Of a stretch of 32,486 nucleotides of DNA, positions 26,757 to 32,486 are shown piece by piece; position 1 is the stretch's first letter, and each line of letters starts with the position of its first letter. The stretch spans positions 1-32,486 of the forward strand of contig CALQNE010000014.1 in the NCBI GenBank assembly GCA_943331855.1. The letters are read 5' to 3'. The translations under genes and the position numbers were made by a program. Source of the stretch: Bordetella parapertussis. GTDB taxonomy: Bacteria > Pseudomonadota > Gammaproteobacteria > Burkholderiales > Burkholderiaceae_B. The notes below the pieces were generated by a model. The model saw only the letters and a list, made by a program, of their open reading frames with translations, did not search any database and had not been told where the DNA came from.

Positions 26757-26798
26757 AACGACACGAAGCACGCTTGAGGCGATGGGTGCGTTTGAGAC

Positions 26799-26803
26799 AA
26801 GGA
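26799..26803 (+). promoter_or_regulatory. Ribosome binding site deciding the AlkK-like ligase start
   Basis: AAGGA lies six bases before the ATG at 26810-26812. ATGs at 26774 and 26804 are in frame, but they are respectively upstream of and directly against this site. Confidence 0.55.
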
Positions 26804-26809
26804 ATGGCG

Positions 26810-28474
26810 ATGGCTAGAACAATCGAGAATTCGGCCCTGGTGATGGGCCAGATGATGACCCAACCGTTGCTGATATCGGGGCTTTTGTCTCATGCTGCAC
26901 GGCATCATGCCGACACTGAAATCGTCTCCCGGCGTACCGAAGGTGATCTTCATCGTTACTCCTATGCGCAATGCCATACGCGAGCCAAAAAAGTCGCTCA
27001 AATGCTTGATAGGCTGCAGATCAAACCGAGCCAACGCATTGGTACTTTGGCCTGGAACGGCTATCGTCATCTTGAAATCTATTATGGTTCTTCGGGTAGC
27101 GCGCGGGTCTGCCACACTATCAACCCTAGACTTTTTGTCGAGCAGCTACGCTACATCGTCAATCATGCAGAGGATCAGATTATATTTTTTGATACCAGCT
27201 TTTTGCCGCTCGTGGAAACGATTCATGGCCAATGCCCAACGGTCAAGCACTGGATCTGCCTCACAGACTCAGACAAAATGCCTGTCAGCACTTCAGTAGA
27301 CATAGAATGCTATGAAACGCTGTTAGCCAAAGAGTCGGGCGACTACGAGTGGCCCGTCTTCGACGAGCGGGCCGCCTCAAGCCTTTGCTACACCTCTGGC
27401 ACGACGGGCGACCCCAAAGGCGCCCTATATAGTCATCGCTCAACCCTGCTACATACGTATGCTGCTGCGCTACCTGATGCCTTCGGCATTACTGCGTCCG
27501 ACTCGATTATGCCCGTCGTACCCATGTTTCACGTCAATGCCTGGGGGCTCCCCTATGTTTGCGCTCTCGCCGGGGCACGCCTGGTGTTTCCGGGTGCCAA
27601 ATTAGACGGCGCTTCGTTATGCGAACTGATTGAACAAGAGTCTGTGACGATGTCTGCTGGAGTCCCTACAATCTGGGCCGGCCTCATGCAACACGCGCTT
27701 GCCAACAAGATTAAATTCACCACCTTCAAGCGCACCGTGATTGGTGGGTCGGCGTGTCCGCCTGCAATGATCCAAGCCTTCGAAAACGAAGGGATTCAAG
27801 TGATTCACGCCTGGGGAATGACCGAGATGTCCCCTTTGGGTTCAGTTGCTCGACTCAAACATAAGGATCTTTTGAAAGACCAAACGGAACAAAAACGTAT
27901 TTTGGCCAAGCAAGGTCGACCTATTTTTGGCGTCGATATGAAGATCGTAGACGACCAGGGCCAAGCGTTACCCCACGATGGCGTAGCCTTTGGCGACTTA
28001 ATGGTTAGAGGCTTCTGCACAATTGATACCTATTTTGGGGCAACCGACAGCCCTTTAATTGACGGTTGGTTTCCAACAGGTGACGTCGCGACGCTTGATG
28101 CAGACAGCAATATGCAAATCACCGACAGAAGCAAAGACGTCATTAAGTCAGGTGGGGAATGGATCTCGTCCATCGACCTAGAGAATGTCGCCAGTGCGCA
28201 CCCCGACGTTGCGATGGCAGCCTGCATCGCAATTGCGCACCCAAAGTGGGACGAGCGACCTTTATTAGTGATCGTCAAACGAGAAACCTCTACAATCGAC
28301 GCTAGCGAGCTCAAAGCCGTATTACTGCAAATGTTGTCAGAAAAATTTGCAAAATGGTGGCTACCCGATGACATCGTTTTTGTGGATCAAATCCCTTTAA
28401 CTGCCACTGGAAAAATGGCAAAACTCAAGTTACGCGAAGAATTTTCATCTTATCAATGGCCCGTTCAAAAGTGA
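26810..28474 (+). CDS. AlkK-like medium-chain fatty-acyl-CoA ligase
   Basis: The 554-residue enzyme closely resembles Pseudomonas AlkK along its length: MGQMM near the N-terminus, CHTINPRLF at 101-109, VVPMFHVNAWG at 236-246, IGGSACPPAM at 311-320 and IKSGGEWIS at 445-453. The ANL core motifs are present: YTSGTTGDPKG at 194-204, WGMTE at 335-339, TGDVA at 423-427 and catalytic Lys535 in TATGK. AlkK-type ligases activate medium-chain and other fatty acids to CoA esters in the cytoplasm. The start was chosen from the AAGGA six bases upstream; an ATG at 26843 (giving MGQMM first, as AlkK begins MLGQMM) is the main alternative. A Bug receptor gene follows after ten bases, so acid uptake and activation may be coupled. 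Confidence 0.88.
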   Translation: MARTIENSALVMGQMMTQPLLISGLLSHAARHHADTEIVSRRTEGDLHRYSYAQCHTRAKKVAQMLDRLQIKPSQRIGTLAWNGYRHLEIYYGSSGSARVCHTINPRLFVEQLRYIVNHAEDQIIFFDTSFLPLVETIHGQCPTVKHWICLTDSDKMPVSTSVDIECYETLLAKESGDYEWPVFDERAASSLCYTSGTTGDPKGALYSHRSTLLHTYAAALPDAFGITASDSIMPVVPMFHVNAWGLPYVCALAGARLVFPGAKLDGASLCELIEQESVTMSAGVPTIWAGLMQHALANKIKFTTFKRTVIGGSACPPAMIQAFENEGIQVIHAWGMTEMSPLGSVARLKHKDLLKDQTEQKRILAKQGRPIFGVDMKIVDDQGQALPHDGVAFGDLMVRGFCTIDTYFGATDSPLIDGWFPTGDVATLDADSNMQITDRSKDVIKSGGEWISSIDLENVASAHPDVAMAACIAIAHPKWDERPLLVIVKRETSTIDASELKAVLLQMLSEKFAKWWLPDDIVFVDQIPLTATGKMAKLKLREEFSSYQWPVQK

Positions 28475-28484
28475 CATCATCTGC

Positions 28485-29462
28485 ATGAGCAAGTTCAATC
28501 CAACTCAAGCCGCCTTCGCCTTATTGCTGGCAGCACTCGCTTTCTTGACCAACAGTCAAGCACAAGACTACCCCCCGCATTCAGTCAAAATTGTCGTGCC
28601 CTTTGCCGCCGGTGGCCCCGCTGATAACTACGCGCGCTTTATAGGTCAACAGTTACAAGCGTCGTTAGGCCAAACTTTTATTATTGAAAATCGGCCTGGT
28701 GCGGGTTCAATTATTGGTACGGACTTTGTCGCGAAGGCTGCACCCGATGGCTATACACTTCTCTTGATGTCAAATGCACAAACCGTCAATGAGTCGTTGG
28801 TCCCCAAAAAGCCTTACAACCTACTCCAAGATTTTATTGGAATTGCACCCATTAATTATTCTGATCTGCTCTTGGTGGTGCACCCGAGTGTCGCTGCAAA
28901 AACTTTACCCGAGCTAATCGCCTTAGCAAAAAACAAACCCGGCAAATTGAATTACGCATCTTCCGGAACCGGCACCCCTTACCATATGGCCGGCGAGCTC
29001 TTCAAAGCGATGGCAGGCGTTGACATCATACATATCCCGTATAAAACTAGTTCAGGCGCTCGCACCGACCTCTTGGGTGGGCAAGTTGATCTGATGTTTG
29101 ATGCAGTCACCACGATGGCCGATCACGCCAAAGCCGGCACCGTGCGAGCCCTTGCCACGTCAGGCCTCAATCGTTCTGAAATTTTGCCCGGTCTGCCAAC
29201 GCTATCTGAAGCGGGCGTGACTGGATACGAAACGACTATTTGGCTCGGTCTGATGGCGCCAAAAAATACGCCAATCCAAATTATTCACCGCTTAAATTCC
29301 GTTATGACTGCAATCGGCAAACGCACAGATGTAAAAATACAATGGGGTGAGAAAGGTGCTACCCCAATGACAATGTCGCCCAGCGGCTTTCAATCTTTTC
29401 TCGAACAAGACGTTCAAAAATGGGCAAAAATTATCGAACGCTCGGGTGCAAAGCCTGATTAA
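28485..29462 (+). CDS. Bug/TctC family periplasmic substrate-binding receptor (5 of 6)
   Basis: This 325-residue protein has a hydrophobic signal at about 9-22, with cleavage after the SQA of SQAQDYP at 26. VPFAAGGPADNYAR lies at 38-51, followed by PDGYTLL. The central PYKT motif differs from the PYKG seen in four of the other receptors here (IPYKTSSGARTDLLGG), so its ligand pocket may differ. It starts ten bases after the AlkK-like ligase and is followed by a ModA-like gene after 22 bases, giving a three-gene plus-strand unit. The ligase neighbour suggests a carboxylic acid ligand. Confidence 0.89.
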   Translation: MSKFNPTQAAFALLLAALAFLTNSQAQDYPPHSVKIVVPFAAGGPADNYARFIGQQLQASLGQTFIIENRPGAGSIIGTDFVAKAAPDGYTLLLMSNAQTVNESLVPKKPYNLLQDFIGIAPINYSDLLLVVHPSVAAKTLPELIALAKNKPGKLNYASSGTGTPYHMAGELFKAMAGVDIIHIPYKTSSGARTDLLGGQVDLMFDAVTTMADHAKAGTVRALATSGLNRSEILPGLPTLSEAGVTGYETTIWLGLMAPKNTPIQIIHRLNSVMTAIGKRTDVKIQWGEKGATPMTMSPSGFQSFLEQDVQKWAKIIERSGAKPD

Positions 29463-29474
29463 TGACTTCACCCC

Positions 29475-29478
29475 GGAG
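29475..29478 (+). promoter_or_regulatory. Ribosome binding site deciding the ModA-like start
   Basis: GGAG lies six bases before the GTG at 29485-29487. An upstream in-frame ATG at 29446 lies inside the preceding gene and would add a hydrophilic leader. Confidence 0.5.
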
Positions 29479-29484
29479 ATAACA

Positions 29485-30180
29485 GTGACGTTAAAAATAC
29501 TGAGCGGAGGGGCTGCGGCCGCTGCCGTCAAAGGCATTCAAGAAACCTTTGAGAAAGAACATCACTGTGTCATCGAAGGGCGCTTCAGCGCCGTTGGAGA
29601 AATGCGAGACGCCCTGCTCGCGGGCGAACCCTGCGATGTCGTCATTTTGACACGTTCGCTTGTCGAGGCTTTAATTACGTCTGGGCACGTTCGTGCTGAT
29701 AGCGCCCGGTCTTTAGGTAAAGTACAAACCGGCATTGCCGTCAAAGAAAGCACAAGCTACCCACTGGTCGACACGCCTGCTGCACTGTCTCAGGCATTTC
29801 GTCAGGCGCGCGCAATCTACTGCCCCGATACCAAAAAATCAACTGCCGGCCTTCACTTTATGCAGGTACTCGTTAAGCTTGGGCTTGAACAAGAGGTCAA
29901 AGCGCGCTTGCGTGAATTTTCAAATGGCGCAACCGCGATGAAAGCGATGGCGCAATGCGATGAGCCCGGCTTAATTGGTTGCACACAGGCCACTGAAATT
30001 AATTACACCGCGGGTGTCGTTTTGGTCGCCAACTTACCCAAAGAGTTTGAACTGGCAACCGACTACACACTTGGCATCTGCACGCAATCGACCCAGCCTG
30101 CCTTGGCTCAAAAGTTGAGTGCTTGGTTAACGGACTCGCGCTCAGAGGCGATTCGTCGTCAGGGTGGCTTTGAGTTTTAA
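29485..30180 (+). CDS. ModA-like substrate-binding-fold protein without a signal peptide
   Basis: The 231-residue protein starts MTLKILSGGAAAAAVKGI and continues with FEKEHHCVIEGRFSAVGEM and GEPCDVVILT, the pattern of molybdate-binding-protein-like (PBP type II) domains. Unlike ModA it has no signal peptide and so is probably cytoplasmic. Such proteins linked to Bug genes are not well characterised, to my knowledge; a cytoplasmic ligand sensor or binding role is possible but not shown. The GTG start has GGAG six bases upstream. It follows a Bug receptor and an AlkK-like ligase in the same unit. Its stop codon lies one base from the stop of the convergent receptor gene at 30182. Confidence 0.75.
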   Translation: MTLKILSGGAAAAAVKGIQETFEKEHHCVIEGRFSAVGEMRDALLAGEPCDVVILTRSLVEALITSGHVRADSARSLGKVQTGIAVKESTSYPLVDTPAALSQAFRQARAIYCPDTKKSTAGLHFMQVLVKLGLEQEVKARLREFSNGATAMKAMAQCDEPGLIGCTQATEINYTAGVVLVANLPKEFELATDYTLGICTQSTQPALAQKLSAWLTDSRSEAIRRQGGFEF

Positions 30181-30181
30181 A

Positions 30182-31165
30182 CTACTCAAGCTTACCAATC
30201 TTTTGCACCAACGCTTTCATCGCCTCCGCGTCCGTTTGAACATAGGCTGAAAACGCTTCAGTATCTTGATATTGCATCACCGTCCCCGCAGCAAGCAAGG
30301 CCTTCTGGGTGGCCACATCGTTTGCAGCAAATTTTGCCGCCTCTCGCAGCTGTGCAATGATCAAATCAGAGACACCCGCCGGCGCAAATAGCCCCGCCCA
30401 TTGTGCGTACACAATAGGAACGCCAAGTGAAGATAGGCTAGGCACCTGGGGCAGTGCTTCTAAAGTACCCGAGCCCCAATGCGCAAGCGCACGTAGCTTG
30501 CCAGCTTGAATCTGCTGCACGACGCTGGCTGGGCCCGTGGATAGCACATCAACCTGCCCCCCTAACAGTGCAGCAACTGCAGGACCTGCACCGGTATATG
30601 GAACGTGCAACATGCTGGTATTCGTTGCTACTTTGAGCTGTTCAATCGGAATATGCATTGAGCCATAATTACCCGATGAGCCAAACGATACTTTTGCTGG
30701 GTTGGCTCTTACATAAGCAATCAAGTCAGAATAAGTTTGCCATGGGCTATCAGCCTTCACCACCAGCACCGTTGGATCCGCGGCAAAGCGTGCGATCGGC
30801 TTGAGTTGATTTAACTGATACATGGGCGCTCGAGCGAGTACGCGATCCGCCTCTGGAATCACCACAACAGACGACAAGGCAAACAGAAGGTGATACCCGT
30901 TCGGTTCCGCACGTGCAACCTGAGCCATCCCAATGCCTCCGCCAGCACCTGCTTTATTTTCAATCACCAGCGTTTGATTTAAAAACTGTCCCATCGCGCG
31001 CGCAACCGGGCGGGCGACGATATCCGCAACGCCACCCGGAGGAAAGGGCACTACCAGGCTGATGGGCCGCGTAGGATAAGTGTCTTGGGCGTAGGCCGTT
31101 GGGGACAAGCCAGACAGGCAAGCTAGGACCCCCAAAAAACTCATGATTTTTCGCATGTCGCTCAA
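30182..31165 (-). CDS. Bug/TctC family periplasmic substrate-binding receptor (6 of 6)
   Basis: The 327-residue product has a hydrophobic signal at about 8-20 and a likely cleavage after the AYA of AYAQDTYP near 26. VPFPPGGVADIVAR at 39-52 and PNGYHLL (rather than the usual PDGYTLL) mark the family, and the pocket motif reads VPYTGAG rather than IPYKGxG. The start is probably the TTG at 31163-31165, because GGAGA lies about six bases upstream; the ATG three codons later would have a long spacing of about 14. It is divergent from the ketopantoate reductase-like gene at 31265. The altered motifs suggest a ligand different from those of the other five receptors. Confidence 0.88.
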   Translation of the reverse strand: MSDMRKIMSFLGVLACLSGLSPTAYAQDTYPTRPISLVVPFPPGGVADIVARPVARAMGQFLNQTLVIENKAGAGGGIGMAQVARAEPNGYHLLFALSSVVVIPEADRVLARAPMYQLNQLKPIARFAADPTVLVVKADSPWQTYSDLIAYVRANPAKVSFGSSGNYGSMHIPIEQLKVATNTSMLHVPYTGAGPAVAALLGGQVDVLSTGPASVVQQIQAGKLRALAHWGSGTLEALPQVPSLSSLGVPIVYAQWAGLFAPAGVSDLIIAQLREAAKFAANDVATQKALLAAGTVMQYQDTEAFSAYVQTDAEAMKALVQKIGKLE

Positions 31166-31212
31166 TTCGGTCTCCAGAATTGTGTTTTTTATGTAATGAT
31201 GCGTTTAACTGT

Positions 31213-31241
31213 TTGTAGTGATCATAAACCAACCATATAAC
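31213..31241 (+). promoter_or_regulatory. Predicted sigma-70 promoter of the ketopantoate reductase-like gene
   Basis: TTGTAG (31213-31218) and TATAAC (31236-31241) are separated by exactly 17 bases. Transcription would start near 31248, about 17 bases before the GTG, leaving room only for the GGAAG ribosome site at 31253-31257. TGATCA occurs twice, in the spacer (31219-31224) and just downstream (31243-31248). Confidence 0.5.
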
Positions 31242-31264
31242 CTGATCAGCAAGGAAGATAGCAA

Positions 31265-32179
31265 GTGAAAATTCTAATTTTGGGCGCAGGCGGCGTTGGC
31301 GGCTATTTCGGGGCTCGACTCATTCAAGCTGGCGCAGATGTCACGTATCTCTTGCGCGATAAACGACACGCAAAAATACAAGCCGAGGGCCTCGTCATCG
31401 AAACGCCCAAAGAGAGCTTCACCGTTCAACCCAAAGTGATTACAAAAGCGCAACTTAAGCCTGAGTACGACTTGATCGTGCTAGCGCCAAAATCTTTCGA
31501 CTTTGAAGATGCGTTGGCCAGCCTTGAGGGTGCCAGCAGTAAAGGCGTATTTTTGCCATTTTTAAACGGTTTGGATCACATTCAACAACTTGATGCAAAA
31601 TTTGGCAAAGATCGTGTGATGGGAGGTGTTGCCCAAATTGCCGCTACGATTTCACCCACTGGCGCAGTCAAACAATTAACAGATCTGCATATGCTCACGG
31701 TGGGTCATCGCTCAGCCGCACATGAAAAAATTGCTCGAGATTTTTTTGCTTTGTGTGAAAACGCTGGGTTTGATCGTTTATACAGCGATAATATTGAGCA
31801 GTCTCTGTGGGACAAGTGGGTGTTCTTGGCGAGTTTGGCAGGCATGACAACCCTCTGTCGTGGTCACGTCGGTAAAATCTCGGCCACCCCCTGGGGGATC
31901 GAAAGCACCACCAGCCTCTATGCCGAAAGCTGTGCCATCGCAGCAGCGAATGGTTTCCCAACCAAAGAGAGCGCACAAAAGCGTTCACTTGATATGCTGA
32001 CCAACGTGAAATCAAACTTTGCGGCATCCATGCTTAGAGATCTGACGCAAGGCAATATGACTGAGCACGAGCATATTTTGGGACAGCTCATTCGGCGTGG
32101 TGTGAGTCAAGGGGTTGCCTGCCCGTTACTCAAACTTGCCCACACCCATCTGGTCGTCGAGCAAGATAAAAGCAAGTAA
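31265..32179 (+). CDS. panE: 2-dehydropantoate 2-reductase family protein
   Basis: The 304-residue protein has the N-terminal Rossmann loop GAGGVGG at 7-13 and conserved active-site positions of the ketopantoate reductase family: Lys76 in APKS, Asn101 in NGLD and Lys184 in LWDKW. The family reduces 2-dehydropantoate to pantoate with NADPH for coenzyme A synthesis, but many paralogues in Burkholderiales act on other 2-oxo acids or are uncharacterised, so the symbol is a family label. It starts at a GTG with GGAAG upstream and has its own predicted promoter. It is followed by a 26-base tandem repeat and a convergent ABC ATPase gene. The uptake-gene surroundings leave a catabolic role open. Confidence 0.83.
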   Translation: MKILILGAGGVGGYFGARLIQAGADVTYLLRDKRHAKIQAEGLVIETPKESFTVQPKVITKAQLKPEYDLIVLAPKSFDFEDALASLEGASSKGVFLPFLNGLDHIQQLDAKFGKDRVMGGVAQIAATISPTGAVKQLTDLHMLTVGHRSAAHEKIARDFFALCENAGFDRLYSDNIEQSLWDKWVFLASLAGMTTLCRGHVGKISATPWGIESTTSLYAESCAIAAANGFPTKESAQKRSLDMLTNVKSNFAASMLRDLTQGNMTEHEHILGQLIRRGVSQGVACPLLKLAHTHLVVEQDKSK

Positions 32180-32183
32180 GTCA

Positions 32184-32261
32184 GCTTAGGCGGGGTAACC
32201 TCAGCACTAGCTTAGGCGGGCTAACTCAAGCGCCAGCTTAGGCTGGGTAACCCCAGCACTG
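32184..32261. repeat. 26-bp tandem repeat, three units, overlapping the end of the ABC ATPase gene
   Basis: Three adjacent 26-base units start at 32184, 32210 and 32236, each beginning GCTTAGGC followed by a G-rich, TAAC and C-rich core. A partial fourth (TTTAGGGGG) follows. In the third unit GCTGGG and CCCAGC form a perfect 6-bp hairpin around TAAC; the others pair imperfectly. The third unit encodes the last residues and stop codon of the convergent ATPase gene, so the other units look like duplications of that gene end. It may serve as a two-way termination zone. Confidence 0.7.
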
Positions 32262-32486
32262 TTTAGGGGGCAGCGTCATAAAGGCTGCTGCCCCTGCCTC
32301 AAAGCGCGGCAAGGTACCTAGCTCGGTCACTTCAAGCGTTTGGCCAAACACTTCAATTTCGTAATTGGTCTGAACACCTAAAAACTGTAATTGCCGAACG
32401 CGAACGGGCAACGAGCCTTGCGTAGCCATGGCAGATAAAGAAATGTTTTCTGGACGCACGGCGATCACGACCGCCCTTCCCTGACC
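32238..32486 (-). CDS. ABC transporter ATPase, C-terminal TOBE domain (PotA/UgpC-like), cut by window end
   Basis: The frame stays open to the window end, so this is the last 82 residues of a gene that begins beyond it. VAVRPENISLS is the usual start of the regulatory TOBE region in PotA/UgpC/MalK-type ATPases, and VRVRQLQFLGVQTNYEIEVFG is the following beta-rich part. The ATP-binding core is outside the window. It would power an importer of polyamine, sugar, or similar ligand; which one is not visible. The last residues CWGYPA and the stop codon lie within a tandemly repeated 26-base unit. An internal GTG at 32466-32468 is not the true start. Confidence 0.8.
   Translation of the reverse strand, partial: GQGRAVVIAVRPENISLSAMATQGSLPVRVRQLQFLGVQTNYEIEVFGQTLEVTELGTLPRFEAGAAAFMTLPPKQCWGYPA

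Overview
This window looks like part of a betaproteobacterial chromosome, most likely Burkholderiales and perhaps Alcaligenaceae-like. That placement is inferred from six Bug/TctC-type periplasmic receptors, an AlkK-like fatty-acyl-CoA ligase, a LivKHMGF transporter and roughly even GC content. No rRNA, tRNA, CRISPR array, insertion sequence or phage gene was seen. Coding density is high and no gene-free stretch exceeds 300 bases. The longest gaps, about 150-205 bases, are 5050-5252, 8440-8626, 11846-11995 and 16102-16276.

Layout. 2-370 is the 3' end of an MFS exporter, facing a YkuK/DUF458 RNase H-like gene (397-873). 975-5049 is a minus-strand operon of Bug receptor, PhyH-type Fe(II)/2-oxoglutarate dioxygenase, glutathione-dependent formaldehyde dehydrogenase (FrmA) and a second Bug receptor. 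It diverges from an acetamidase/formamidase (5253-6362) across a region with two matched palindromes. 6394-8439 is a secreted amidohydrolase with a large N-terminal domain of unknown function. 8627-11845 is a compact signalling cluster: a metallo-beta-lactamase-fold protein of class II cyclic-nucleotide phosphodiesterase type, a CheY-like regulator, and a kinase that fuses a cyclic-nucleotide-binding-like domain to Hpt and CheA-like ATPase domains. 11996-15685 holds a Bug receptor and two MFS transporters, followed by a small DUF1330 gene with its own promoter and terminator.

16277-24376 appears to be one long plus-strand transcription unit: livK, a stem-loop, livH, livM, livG, livF, an SDR, an acetyl-CoA-synthetase-like ligase and an atypical SDR. 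The order suggests import of an organic acid, CoA activation and redox processing. A secreted protein of unknown function follows (24470-25648). The last part holds an AlkK-like ligase, a Bug receptor and a signal-peptide-less ModA-like protein on the plus strand, flanked by minus-strand Bug genes. It ends with a 2-dehydropantoate 2-reductase family gene, a 26-bp tandem repeat and the 3' end of a PotA/UgpC-type ABC ATPase.

Overall this is a catabolic and uptake region for organic acids and amides with an embedded two-component system. The most unusual parts are the CNB-Hpt-CheA-like kinase with its phosphodiesterase-like neighbour, the dioxygenase/FrmA/amidase module with its paired palindromes, the SDR that lacks two catalytic residues, and the tandem repeat that forms the end of the ABC ATPase gene.
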